In this document: positions 17,521 to 26,376 of the stretch, piece by piece | Numbering within the stretch: the stretch's first letter is position 1 | Layout of the letters: each line of letters opens with the position of its first letter | Assembly (NCBI RefSeq): GCF_017163935.1 | Contig: NZ_JABVZR010000003.1 | Span: forward strand, 124,001-188,000 | Direction of reading: 5' to 3' | Length of the DNA: 64,000 nt | Source of the DNA: Novosphingobium terrae | Lineage (GTDB): Bacteria > Pseudomonadota > Alphaproteobacteria > Sphingomonadales > Sphingomonadaceae | Translations under genes and position numbers: made by a program | The notes under the pieces: generated by a model | Seen by the model: only the letters and a program-made list of their open reading frames with translations | The model's database searches: none | Told to the model about the DNA's origin: nothing

Positions 17521-18972
17521 TTACTGCGCGGGCCCGAGGTCGTTCCTGATCACGGACAGCAGGCGCGCGGCATCGCCCTTCAGTGTCTCGGGCGCCGCGT
17601 TGGTGATGCCGATGACCAGCCCTTTCTCAGGCGCCTGCGAGGCATACCATTGCGACAGCGCCGTTGGCGCGAAGCCTTCCTCCCGCAAGCGCCCGGCAAG
17701 CCCCACATCATCCACTCCGCACGCGAGCGGCACATGAACGGCCAGCCCCGCCGCCCGGACACTGCCAGCGGCCTGCAGGGCATCGAGCACCGCCTCGCGG
17801 CGCTTGCGGTAGAGGAGCTTCATGCGCCGCAGATGGCGCAGATAATGTCCATCAGCGAGGAATTCGGCCAAGGCGGCCTGCGCGGCATAATTGGGCGGCG
17901 GGGCGAGATAGGTCGCCACTCGCATCAACGGCGCGATCAAAGTTTCCGGGGCAACGAGGAAACCGATGCCAAGCGACGGGCTGATCGTCTTGCTGAAGGT
18001 TCCGATATGGATCACGCGGCCATCGGGATCGCTGGCCGCGAGCGCCGGAGCGGCCCGACCGTCGAGGTGAAGTTCGCTGAGATAATCATCCTCGATGATC
18101 CAGGCATCGCTTTCCCTTGCCCAGGCAAGCATTGCCTGCCTTCGTTCCGGGGACAGGGTATGGCCGAGCGGTGCCTGCTGCCCCGGCGTCACGACCGCCA
18201 GCCCGGCGTCCTGGGCGATCGCGATGCCGAGACCCACATCGATGCCTTGGCCGTCCACGGCGACGGGAACAGGAGAAAAGCCAGCCAGCTTCAGGCCCTG
18301 GCGCGAGACGGGATAGCCTGGGTCCTCCACCCAGGCGCGCCGCCGCGCGGAAGGGAGAGCTTGGAGCACCAGCCCGAGAGCACCTCGGAAACTGGTGGTG
18401 ATGAAGACCTGCCCCGGCGTGCATTGCAGCCCGCGCGCCAGCGCAAGATGGGCGGCGATCTGGTGGCGCAACGCGTCCATCCCGCGCGGATCGAGATAGC
18501 GCGTGCGCAGCGCCCCGGCATCGGCCGCCCGGCGGTGCAGACGCGCCCACAGCTTTGCCGGGAAGGCGTCGTGGGCCGGCACGCCCATCTGAAAGATGCC
18601 AGGCGGCCCGGCGCCGAAGAGATCGAGCGAGGAACGAAGGTCGGCAAACCGGTCCGCCGCGGCGGGAGATGCTCGCATCGGCGAATCCGCGACATGGGTG
18701 CCGGCCGCCCCCGACGAGGCGATCAGTCCTTCGTCCGTGAGGCGATAATAGGCCGCGCGTACTGTCCCGCGTGCCACGCCGAGCTGCGCGGAGAGATCCT
18801 GCCAGGATGGAAGCCGCGCACCGGGGGCGAGTGCCCCTTGCCGGATCGCGGTCCGGATGGCGGCGCAGATCTGATCGGTGAGCGGGAGCGGCAGGGTTCG
18901 ATTGATCTCAAATCGGAAGTCCGCTGGCGGCGAAATATCCTTGGAAGATGTGTCCAGCGTCACGTCAGTCAC
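17521..18972 (-). CDS. MocR/PdxR-type regulator (GntR HTH fused to aminotransferase fold)
   Basis: 483 residues. Residues about 20-90 are a GntR winged helix (QICAAIRTAIRQGALAPGAR, LGVARGTVRAAYYRLTDEGL). Residues 115-480 are an aminotransferase-I-like domain with VEDPGYPVSRQG, IIEDDYLSE and the PLP-binding Lys in IGTFSKTISPSLGIG. Such PLP-binding repressors/activators control vitamin B6, GABA, taurine or D-amino-acid genes. It faces the CGNR gene at 19039 in tandem; its target is not obvious. Confidence 0.9.
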   Translation of the reverse strand: MTDVTLDTSSKDISPPADFRFEINRTLPLPLTDQICAAIRTAIRQGALAPGARLPSWQDLSAQLGVARGTVRAAYYRLTDEGLIASSGAAGTHVADSPMRASPAAADRFADLRSSLDLFGAGPPGIFQMGVPAHDAFPAKLWARLHRRAADAGALRTRYLDPRGMDALRHQIAAHLALARGLQCTPGQVFITTSFRGALGLVLQALPSARRRAWVEDPGYPVSRQGLKLAGFSPVPVAVDGQGIDVGLGIAIAQDAGLAVVTPGQQAPLGHTLSPERRQAMLAWARESDAWIIEDDYLSELHLDGRAAPALAASDPDGRVIHIGTFSKTISPSLGIGFLVAPETLIAPLMRVATYLAPPPNYAAQAALAEFLADGHYLRHLRRMKLLYRKRREAVLDALQAAGSVRAAGLAVHVPLACGVDDVGLAGRLREEGFAPTALSQWYASQAPEKGLVIGITNAAPETLKGDAARLLSVIRNDLGPAQ

Positions 18973-19038
18973 TTCATTATGGGAGTCGCTGGTCCCTCAT
19001 ATGATCGGATCATGTCCCGCGTCATGCGGGTGGCAATG

Positions 19039-19698
19039 TCAGCTTGCGGATATCCCCACCTTTCGGCGGTAATGTCGCGCTGCCTTGGCGCGATTGCCGC
19101 ACACCGTCATATCGCACCAGACCCGGTTCTGACGCCGGCTTCGATCGAGGAAGGCCCAGTCGCAATCGTCGGACGCGCACAGGCGCAGACGGCTGCGTGC
19201 GTCGGGGTCGAGGAACAGCTGGATTGCCGCATCGGCGACGTGGAGGAGGATGCCATCCAACGCGGCGCCAACGTCAGCCTGCTGACACGCGAGGCCGCTT
19301 CCCCCCCACGAAAGGCAGCGGCTGGCCTGCACACGCTGGAGCCAATCATTCCAGCAATGGACTTGCTCGTGGCTCAACGCGTCGGAGGCGATCGTCGCCT
19401 TGACCGTCGCGAAGATCAACTCGCGCAATCCCAGCGCCTGGGCGTGCACAGCCGCCGCCGCAGCCGGCGCTTGCTGAGCCGCGGCCAACAGGGTCGCGCG
19501 CTCGCCTTCTGTGAGAAAGCCGCTCTGCACGGACCACAGGGCCAGCGCCGGATAGTCGGCAATCCTCTCGAGACCCCCGCGAGGGCGCTCATCGAGGGTG
19601 TTCGCGAAATCCAGAGCCACCGCGCCACCGCTCAGCTCGAACTGGAAGCCTCCAGGCGTTTCCTGGCCGCCAAATCTGATTGCGCGTGTATCGATCAC
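19039..19698 (-). CDS. CGNR zinc-finger / ABATE-domain putative regulator (second copy of family)
   Basis: 219 residues from GTG 19698. The ABATE domain (GGAVALDFANTLDERPRGGL) spans about residues 20-150. The zinc finger is LRLCASDDCDWAFLDRSRR, WCDMTVCGNRAKAARHYRRK. It is divergent from the ABM/DapF-like pair across 70 nt; the spacer holds TAACC and GGTTA arms in inverted orientation, similar to those before the other CGNR gene (3448). It is a plausible regulator of the neighbouring pair. Confidence 0.82.
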   Translation of the reverse strand: MIDTRAIRFGGQETPGGFQFELSGGAVALDFANTLDERPRGGLERIADYPALALWSVQSGFLTEGERATLLAAAQQAPAAAAAVHAQALGLRELIFATVKATIASDALSHEQVHCWNDWLQRVQASRCLSWGGSGLACQQADVGAALDGILLHVADAAIQLFLDPDARSRLRLCASDDCDWAFLDRSRRQNRVWCDMTVCGNRAKAARHYRRKVGISAS

Positions 19699-19768
19699 AT
19701 TCTAACCTGTAAAAGCATTCGAGTCGGTTATAACACATTTGGTTGATCGCGAGCTAGGGAGATGATCG

Positions 19769-20125
19769 ATGTCGGTAATTGAGCCCCTGATCCTGCGACG
19801 CTGGTCCTCCCGCATCAGGACCGAGGACCGCGAGGCCTATGTCAGCTACATCCGCGGCACTGGCGTCCAGGACTATCTCGGCACGCCAGGCAATCTCGGT
19901 TGCGAGATGCTGCTGCGCGATTGCGGCGACGGATCGACCGAGGTCTCGACGCTGAGCTGGTGGCAATCGATGGAGTCCATCCGGGCATTTGCCGGCGATA
20001 ATGTTGAGCGTGCGCGTTACTATCCCGAGGATGACCGCTTCCTTCTCGAGAAGCCGGACCACGTCGAGCATCACCACATCGTGGTCGAAGCCCTGGGGCT
20101 TCGGCGCGAGCTGGAACAATCATGA
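19769..20125 (+). CDS. antibiotic-biosynthesis-monooxygenase-like small protein
   Basis: 118 residues with a dimeric alpha/beta-barrel look: ILRRWSSRIRTEDREAYVSY, GNLGCEMLLRDCGDGSTEVS and TLSWWQSMESIRAFAGDN then RARYYPEDDRFLLE. These match ABM/heme-degrading monooxygenase-like stand-alone proteins common in Proteobacteria. The stop overlaps the DapF-like start (ATGA). Its role, enzyme or sensor, is unknown. Confidence 0.75.
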   Translation: MSVIEPLILRRWSSRIRTEDREAYVSYIRGTGVQDYLGTPGNLGCEMLLRDCGDGSTEVSTLSWWQSMESIRAFAGDNVERARYYPEDDRFLLEKPDHVEHHHIVVEALGLRRELEQS

Positions 20126-20919
20126 TTGCCTTCGAGAAGATGCACGCGAACGGCGACGATTTCATCGTCGTGGATTTGCGGCATCGCGACGTGCCCCTGC
20201 CACCGGAACTCATCCGGCGCTTGGGCGACCGGGAGCGCGGCATTGGTTTTCGCCAACTCGCCGCCATCTCCCGATGCGACGATGCCGCTGCCCGGCTTCT
20301 CTTCTGGAACGCCGATGGGACGCCGCTTGATGCCTGCGGCAGCGCGACGCGCGGTGTCGCGCTCAAGTTGATGGAGGAAAGCGGCGCTTACGCCGTCACA
20401 ATCCGGACCGGCCGAGGCCTTCTGCACTGCTCCCATCGCGGTGGGACGCAGATTGCCGTCGATATGGGCTCTCCCCTCCTCCATTGGTCAGAAATCCCGT
20501 TAGCGACACCGATGGAAACGGAAATCCTACCGCTCCCCGGCGATCCTGCGGCATGCAGCATGGGCAATCCCCATTGCACCTTCTTCGTTGAGGATGCCGA
20601 GCAGGTGGATGTCGAGGCGCGGGGTCGAGCGATCGAGACCGATCCGCTGTTTCCCGAGAAGACGAATGTCCATTTCGTGCAGATCCTGGCGCGTGATCGT
20701 ATCCGGCTGCGCATCTGGGAGCGCGGCGCGGGCATTTCCTCGGGCTCGGGGTCCTGCTCCTGCGCCGCTGTCGTTAACGGCATCCGCCGCGGGCTCCTCG
20801 CGGAAACCGTCGAGGTTCAGTGTGACGGCGGCGTTCTCGGCGTATCGTGGAACGGAACCGACGGCGTCCACCTGATCGGCCCGGTCGAGTCTGTGTTCCG
20901 GGGCGAATGGATCAGTTGA
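20122..20919 (+). CDS. diaminopimelate-epimerase-like (DapF fold) isomerase with altered active site
   Basis: 265 residues, the normal DapF length. The first catalytic Cys is kept (LDACGSATRG, Cys72), as is MGNPHC. The second active-site loop, normally ERGAGETxACGSGAC, reads ERGAGISSGSGSCSCAA, so the catalytic Cys position (209) is Ser. The N-terminal Asn of HGLGNDF is Asp (MHANGDDF). Housekeeping meso-DAP epimerase activity is therefore doubtful. A histidine racemase (CntK-like), another amino-acid epimerase or a dehydratase are alternatives. It is coupled to an ABM-like gene. Confidence 0.75.
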   Translation: MIAFEKMHANGDDFIVVDLRHRDVPLPPELIRRLGDRERGIGFRQLAAISRCDDAAARLLFWNADGTPLDACGSATRGVALKLMEESGAYAVTIRTGRGLLHCSHRGGTQIAVDMGSPLLHWSEIPLATPMETEILPLPGDPAACSMGNPHCTFFVEDAEQVDVEARGRAIETDPLFPEKTNVHFVQILARDRIRLRIWERGAGISSGSGSCSCAAVVNGIRRGLLAETVEVQCDGGVLGVSWNGTDGVHLIGPVESVFRGEWIS

Positions 20920-21022
20920 CGCACGGACCCCGATAACACTGCCGGGCGGTTTGCAGCCGCCCAAACGCGCAATTCCAAACTGCAAATTGCTCTTGAACCG
21001 TCAGCTTGCGAGCACTGAAACT

Positions 21023-21613
21023 ATGACCATACGACTTTATATCGTCCGTTCGGCCGCTCTTGCCGCGGCCGTCCTTCTTCTTGGACCCGGCCCGGCTTCG
21101 GCACAGGCCGAGGTAGATATTTTTGGTGCAGCGCTCTGCGAGCCGCCCTATTCCTCAGACATTGCGACACGGGTGTCTGATGCCGTGGAAAAGTTCACCA
21201 AGCCGGACATGTCGATGATGGGTGCGGCCGTCTATCACCTTCCCAAGCCAATCGAGAGAGATGGTTTCGTGACGCAGGACGTTGTTTTTGCCGGAACGTC
21301 CATTGGCGTTCTGGTCGAAGGCCACGCCGCTGCTCAACTTGCCGCCAAGTATAACCTCCAGCGTGAGCCGAGTGATCTGCTGGGCGCGTCGACGCTCGGA
21401 TTTTCCCGTCGGCTGCCGAACAAACTTCAGATCAGGAAAGAACTGGGACTCATCTCGTTGATCACCCGTGAAGGCCCGGGACTTGGTGAGAAGACGCTTC
21501 TTGCCTGCGAACTGGATTCCTATGAGGACCTCGAGAGATTGGAGGCCCTGAAGCGGTATTTGTCGTCACGCAAAGCCGCGCCCGGCAAGAATGAGGACGG
21601 TCCGAACCCATGA
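21023..21613 (+). CDS. secreted protein of unknown function
   Basis: 196 residues from ATG 21023. Residues 1-28 are a signal peptide (RLYIVRSAALAAAVLLLG, cleavage near ASAQ). The mature part is soluble-looking, with a single Cys pair (CEPPYSS, LLACELD) and no domain I recognise. It precedes the membrane/SRPBCC-like gene by 22 nt and may function with it in the envelope. Confidence 0.6.
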   Translation: MTIRLYIVRSAALAAAVLLLGPGPASAQAEVDIFGAALCEPPYSSDIATRVSDAVEKFTKPDMSMMGAAVYHLPKPIERDGFVTQDVVFAGTSIGVLVEGHAAAQLAAKYNLQREPSDLLGASTLGFSRRLPNKLQIRKELGLISLITREGPGLGEKTLLACELDSYEDLERLEALKRYLSSRKAAPGKNEDGPNP

Positions 21614-21635
21614 TGACGCGCCGGCCTGAGCGCGT

Positions 21636-22712
21636 GTGCGGCCACCGGTTTGGAGGTACCAAGCCGGGATCGCTGTCCCGGCGAGCCATCGTGCGGTTCG
21701 CGATGTGACGTCCGCGCGGTCCGAACCATCGACTGGTGGCCGGCCCTCGATCACCGAGCGTCTGCTGTTCGCCGTGCCGGTGGCCCTGGTCTACGGCATC
21801 CTTCTCTATTGCCTGATCTGGCTGCCACGCGAGCCCACGCTTCCCTTCATCGCCGGGCTCGTCTTTCTTCCGATGGCAATCGCCAGTGTCGTCACGATCC
21901 TGATCGACCCGCGCGGGGAGGGAAGCATCCGGCGGCACATCAGGATCGGATGGATCTGCATCACGGCTCTCATCCTGCTGACCATGGTCCTGTTCCGAGA
22001 AGCCGGGATCTGCGTCGCGATGGCTTCTCCCTTTTTCTACGGCGGTTCAGCCTTGGGATCGTGGCTGTCTTGCCTGTCGCTTCGCAAACTGCGTTCGCGC
22101 TCCGTGGTCTCCTGCATCGCCATTCTGCCGCTCGCGGGGTTCCCGGTCGATGCGATCGCCCCTGCCCCTCAGCACGAGGCAGAAGTGAGGACAGTCATGG
22201 ATATCGACGCCCCGCCCGCAGAGGTCTGGAAGAACACGGTTAAAATTCCGCGAATAATGGCCGCAGAGCGCAAGTGGACCTTCAGCCATAACATCCTGGG
22301 CGTTCCGCAGCCTGTCGACGCGCGCCTTCAGGGACAAGGCGTCGGCGCCGTGCGCCATCTTCGCTGGACGCGGGGCGTGACCTTCGAGGAAATTGTGACA
22401 GACTGGCAGAAGAACAGATCGCTGGCTTGGCGCTTCAGCTTTGGCCCGCGATCAATCCCGGACAGCGTCGAAGGCCATATCGAGGTCGATAGCGCTTATC
22501 TGAAGCTGCTGGGCGGCGATTACCGCCTCGTCCCTCTTGCGAAAGGCAAGACTCGGCTTACGCTCACCACTCGCTACAGGATCGCGACACCGATCAATGC
22601 TTATTGCGACGTCTGGGGTCATGTCTTTCTTATCGATTTCCACCGCGCCGTTCTGACCGTGATCAAGCAGCGTTCAGAGGCAACGTCACCTGATCATAAG
22701 GGCGAGCTTTAG
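21636..22712 (+). CDS. membrane protein with C-terminal SRPBCC-like domain
   Basis: 358 residues from GTG 21636 (start uncertain). About four hydrophobic segments (RLLFAVPVALVYGILLYCLI, LPFIAGLVFLPMAIASVVTI, WICITALILLTMVLF, a shorter one after) are followed by a soluble part from about 190: VRTVMDIDAPPAEVWKNTV begins a Bet v1/polyketide-cyclase (SRPBCC) fold and RLTLTTRYRIATPINAYCDV closes it. This architecture is known in bacteria but its function is not. Confidence 0.6.
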   Translation: MRPPVWRYQAGIAVPASHRAVRDVTSARSEPSTGGRPSITERLLFAVPVALVYGILLYCLIWLPREPTLPFIAGLVFLPMAIASVVTILIDPRGEGSIRRHIRIGWICITALILLTMVLFREAGICVAMASPFFYGGSALGSWLSCLSLRKLRSRSVVSCIAILPLAGFPVDAIAPAPQHEAEVRTVMDIDAPPAEVWKNTVKIPRIMAAERKWTFSHNILGVPQPVDARLQGQGVGAVRHLRWTRGVTFEEIVTDWQKNRSLAWRFSFGPRSIPDSVEGHIEVDSAYLKLLGGDYRLVPLAKGKTRLTLTTRYRIATPINAYCDVWGHVFLIDFHRAVLTVIKQRSEATSPDHKGEL

Positions 22713-22777
22713 TCGCAGTCCGCGCAGGGCAATTAAGAAGTTCGAGCCTGATCGCGCGGAAGCTAGGAGAGACAGCC

Positions 22778-22957
22778 ATGATGATCGCCGCGGCCCGCCC
22801 ATATCTACGCCGCTTCGGCGAGCCGAAAACGTTCGCTGATCTTGGCCGGCATCATCGCCTCAGCCTCGGCTACCTCGGGGCGGTCGATGGATGGCCGCTT
22901 CCCTCCCGCGTCCGGGCACTGCTCGACTTCCTCGCGCTGCGAGGAGGTGTCCAGTAG
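22778..22957 (+). CDS. short ORF, possible remnant of a LysR C-terminus
   Basis: 59 residues from ATG 22778 with AGGAG 10 nt upstream. The ending PLPSRVRALLDFLALRGGVQ looks like the final helix of LysR-type regulators. The rest is not recognisable. It is either a small gene or the tail of a lost regulator for the convergent MFS gene. Confidence 0.35.
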   Translation: MMIAAARPYLRRFGEPKTFADLGRHHRLSLGYLGAVDGWPLPSRVRALLDFLALRGGVQ

Positions 22958-22979
22958 CGGGAGGCTGCGGGATAGCCCG

Positions 22980-24155
22980 TCATTCCGCTATCCGCAGCCG
23001 CATCGATGCCAACAGTGCAACGCCTGTCAAAACGAGAAAGGCATAAGGAAGCGCCGCAACGCCCATGCCTTGCAACAGCAAGCCGCCAAGCAGACCGCCT
23101 GCCGCCACTGCCGCATTCCATATCGTCACGAACATGGCCTGAGCGATATCGGTCGCATCGCCTGCGACACGCGCCTCCGCCGTTTGGAACAACACCGGGG
23201 CACCGCCCAGAACAAAGCCCCAAACACCGACTGCCGCAAAAACGAACGGTGCCGACGTGCTTTTGAGACAGAGCAGCAGCGCGGCCACAGCCAAAACCGT
23301 CAAGCCTCCAAACAGCATCGCACGAAGATGCCGATCGACCAGCCCCCCGACGCTCCACAGCCCCAGCACGCCCGCAAGACCGAAGGTGAGAAGGATACGG
23401 TCAACATGTCCTCCCAGCCCCGCCGGCGTGAGATAGGAAGCGATGTAGGGATAGAGGCTGTTATGCGCGAGGATGACGATGAACATCATGAAGAAAATCG
23501 CGGTCAGCCCGGGCATGCGCAAAACCTGACATGCTGAAACCGATTGCTGCCGCATCTGCCATTGGGGCTCTGGCAGTGTCAGTACAATCGCCGGAATGAG
23601 AAGCAGAGCGAGCAGGCTCATCAGACAGAACGGGAGGCGCCAGTCGTGGGTCGTTCCCAGAAACGTCCCCGCAGGCACGCCGACGCAAAGCGCCAGCGGC
23701 GCACCGCTGGCCGCCAGGGCAATCGCCCGTCCGGAAAGCTGTGGCGGGGCCATTCGCACAGCATAGCCGACCAGCAGCGCCCAGACGATACCGGCGAACA
23801 CACCGGCCAGAAAGCGGATGACGAGCGTTAGCCCATAGAATGGAGAAATGACTGTCATCATGTTCACCACCACGAAGCCGCTGACGGCGGTGAGAAGCAG
23901 ATGCCGCCGCGGCAGCTGCTGGCTAAACGTCATCAGCGGAATGGCCGTGATCGATGAGCCCAGCGCATAGGCCGTGACAAGCTGGCCTGCCACCGCTTGA
24001 GATATCCCCAGACTTCGGCTGATACCGGGCAACAGTCCAGCCGGCAAAACCTCGGTCATAAGTGTCATGAAGCCGCAAAGGGCCAGCACAATCAACCCCC
24101 TGATCGGCAAACGCGTCTCGGCGAAGATAGGCATCGTGTCACGGATGATTGTCAC
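22980..24155 (-). CDS. MFS transporter, DHA1 family
   Basis: About 391 residues, twelve predicted TM segments. Family signatures include FMTLMTEVLPAGLLPGISRS, GQLVTAYALGSSITAIPLM and VGYAVRMAPPQLSGRAIALA (motif of SotB/YdhP-type sugar or drug efflux proteins). GTG 24155 is used; ATG 24134 is an alternative and neither has a strong ribosome site. It follows the EamA gene by 26 nt in the same direction, forming a two-exporter operon beside the FtrA regulator. Confidence 0.85.
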   Translation of the reverse strand: MTIIRDTMPIFAETRLPIRGLIVLALCGFMTLMTEVLPAGLLPGISRSLGISQAVAGQLVTAYALGSSITAIPLMTFSQQLPRRHLLLTAVSGFVVVNMMTVISPFYGLTLVIRFLAGVFAGIVWALLVGYAVRMAPPQLSGRAIALAASGAPLALCVGVPAGTFLGTTHDWRLPFCLMSLLALLLIPAIVLTLPEPQWQMRQQSVSACQVLRMPGLTAIFFMMFIVILAHNSLYPYIASYLTPAGLGGHVDRILLTFGLAGVLGLWSVGGLVDRHLRAMLFGGLTVLAVAALLLCLKSTSAPFVFAAVGVWGFVLGGAPVLFQTAEARVAGDATDIAQAMFVTIWNAAVAAGGLLGGLLLQGMGVAALPYAFLVLTGVALLASMRLRIAE

Positions 24156-24181
24156 AGGGCCAGATCTCTCTTGTCTAAAAT

Positions 24182-25036
24182 TCAGGTTCCGAGGTGCAGC
24201 AGAAGGGCGCCGCACAGCACGGTGATGGCGCCCACCCCTTGGGGCAGGGTCAGCCGCTCCCCACGCAGGCCAAGGCCAAGCAGCGCGGTAACAGCCGCTG
24301 CAAATGTGCTCGATACGGTCACCACGGTGACCGCGCCTGTCGCCATTCCGACGGCAAAGCCCGCATGGCCGACAAGATTGCTCAGGCTCAGCGCGATCAG
24401 CACAGGCAGGGCCGATCTGGGCGGGAACAGAGGCTCTCGCTTGATCAGAAGGATCGGCGCGATGACCACCAGTCCCGAGCCGAAGAGCAGCCAGAGCATC
24501 GGAAGGAAGCCAAGCATGGGGATGGCGAAGTGGCCCTGAATCCAGAAGCTCAAGCCGAGGCATAGGGCCGTCACCGCTGCATAGCCGATGCCGTCACGTC
24601 GCGATGAGAGTTCGTCATCCGCCCTGGCGGCAGCCAGCGGTGCCCCGACAAGGCATGCTCCGATCCCAAGCAGACCGATGCTGCCGAACGAGGCGCCACT
24701 GGCCAGATCGAGACACGCAGTCACAGCGGCATAGCTTGTGATCAGGGGAGCGATCACGGAGGCCCGGCCGAGCGAGAAGGCTCGCAACAGCGCCAGCGAT
24801 GCGACAAGGTTCAGCGCCATGGCAAGCAGAGCCGAAGCCCAGCCCCACCCTCCGGCGTGAAGCGCGGCGGCGCGGGCCGTCGGCATCGACATCAGGACAA
24901 GGCTGAGCAGGATCCAGCATATGGTTTGCTGGAAAAGAGCTGTCCTGCGCACGCCTGCCAGGCTGACGGCGCTACCCGCCAGAAAATCGGCGAGTCCCCA
25001 GCCCATCGCCGCGATAAGCCCCATCAGGAGAGGCAT
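24182..25036 (-). CDS. EamA/DMT-family transporter
   Basis: 284 residues from ATG 25036. Ten hydrophobic segments; the N-terminal repeat opens with LLMGLIAAMGWGLADFLAGS and the second ends LTLPQGVGAITVLCGALLL. Inner-membrane metabolite exporter, more distant from the paralogous pair at 5859 and 39708. It is divergent from the FtrA gene across about 170 nt. Confidence 0.85.
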   Translation of the reverse strand: MPLLMGLIAAMGWGLADFLAGSAVSLAGVRRTALFQQTICWILLSLVLMSMPTARAAALHAGGWGWASALLAMALNLVASLALLRAFSLGRASVIAPLITSYAAVTACLDLASGASFGSIGLLGIGACLVGAPLAAARADDELSSRRDGIGYAAVTALCLGLSFWIQGHFAIPMLGFLPMLWLLFGSGLVVIAPILLIKREPLFPPRSALPVLIALSLSNLVGHAGFAVGMATGAVTVVTVSSTFAAAVTALLGLGLRGERLTLPQGVGAITVLCGALLLHLGT

Positions 25037-25204
25037 TGCGGTCACGCCGGTTTCGCGGGAACGGTGAAAGCGCTGGTTGCGACGAAGCACCGGCTGTCTG
25101 GGCTGGCGTGCATGCAAAGCTCCTCGGATAAAGTCTTGGAATGCTTATGTGAGGACGGGCTTCGCCGCTGGAAATCGGCATCAATGCCATGTATCGTCAA
25201 GATG

Positions 25205-26185
25205 ATGCCAAAATGCACACCCCCGGCCAATCGCTCGCTTGCCGTCCTTGCCTATGATGGCCTGTGCATGTTCGAATTCAGCACGGCGCTCGAAGCCTTC
25301 GGCCCCTGGGATCCGGACATCGACGAGCCCCTCTACGATCTGGTCGTTGCGGCCGTCGATGAGGGGCCTTTGCGCGCTTATGGCGGTATGCGCATCACGG
25401 TCGATGGTGGGCTGGAATGCCTCGATGAGGCCGGGACCATCGTGATACCCGGTTGGCGTGACATCGCCGCCGCCGTGCCCACATCCCTGATCGACGCCCT
25501 GCGGCGCGCCTCCGCGCGTGGTTGCCGCCTCGTCTCGATCTGCACGGGAAGCTTCGTGCTGGCGGCTGCCGGCCTGCTCTCCGGACGGCAGGCGACGACA
25601 CATTGGCGGCACACCGAAAGCCTGTCTGCCGCCTTTCCCGATATTCGCGTGGCGCCGGGGGTTCTGTATGTCGATGAAGGGCATATCCTGACCTCGGCGG
25701 GGTCCGCGGCAGGGCTCGACCTGTGTCTGCATCTGATCAGACGGGATTATGGACCGGATGCGGCCAATCGGGCGGCGCGACGGCTGGTTATTCCACCTCA
25801 TCGCCAGGGTGATCAGGCACAATTCGTCAGGCAGCCTATACCTGTCCGGGAAAAGGCGACATTATCCCCCCTGCTGGATCGGCTGAGAGGGCAGCTGCAG
25901 TGCGATATCAACATCGACAAGCTGGCTAAGGAGGCGCATATGAGCCGCCGTACCTTCCTGCGGCGCTTTCGGGATGCAACCGGCACCACCCCGGGTGAGT
26001 GGCTGCTGAATCTGCGGCTGGAGAGGGCACGCTCATTGCTCGAAACCACAGAGCTGCCGATGGATGCCATCGCGCAAAGCAGCGGTTTTGGCTCCGCGGA
26101 AACGATGCGCCACCATTTCCGAAAGCGGCTGGCAACCAATCCGACCACTTATCGCAGCCAGTTCGGACGTGGCCCGGCTGAATGA
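25205..26185 (+). CDS. ftrA: GlxA/FtrA-family regulator (DJ-1/PfpI domain plus AraC HTH)
   Basis: About 326 residues from ATG 25205. Residues 10-175 are a DJ-1/PfpI class I amidotransferase-like domain (LAVLAYDGLCMFEFSTALEA, Cys elbow in VSICTGSFVLAAAGLLSG, TTHWRHTESL). Residues 210-320 are an AraC HTH pair (NIDKLAKEAHMSRRTFLRRF, MDAIAQSSGFGSAETMRHHF). It is a transcription activator of the GlxA group. It probably controls the divergent EamA-MFS exporters. Confidence 0.88.
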   Translation: MPKCTPPANRSLAVLAYDGLCMFEFSTALEAFGPWDPDIDEPLYDLVVAAVDEGPLRAYGGMRITVDGGLECLDEAGTIVIPGWRDIAAAVPTSLIDALRRASARGCRLVSICTGSFVLAAAGLLSGRQATTHWRHTESLSAAFPDIRVAPGVLYVDEGHILTSAGSAAGLDLCLHLIRRDYGPDAANRAARRLVIPPHRQGDQAQFVRQPIPVREKATLSPLLDRLRGQLQCDINIDKLAKEAHMSRRTFLRRFRDATGTTPGEWLLNLRLERARSLLETTELPMDAIAQSSGFGSAETMRHHFRKRLATNPTTYRSQFGRGPAE

Positions 26186-26376
26186 TTTTGCGGTTGGATC
26201 GCCTGGAATGGATTAAATAGCTCCGGCTTTGCCCGCGGGTTGGAACGAGGCAACCATCCAAAGCAGAAACTTATCCTCTACGCTCCTGCCCCTTGCTCCG
26301 GCCGTCTTGCTGGATTCATGCAGATGACGGGATAATCTGATTGACTAAAGATACGATTGGCGAAGATATATTTCCG

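Noticed and set aside
17497-19746. 749-codon plus-strand frame opposite MocR and CGNR genes
   Set aside because: Antisense shadow; both minus-strand genes have complete family motifs and the plus translation has none.
20122-20919. Housekeeping dapF
   Set aside because: The second catalytic Cys is missing and the context is not lysine biosynthesis, so I give no dapF symbol.
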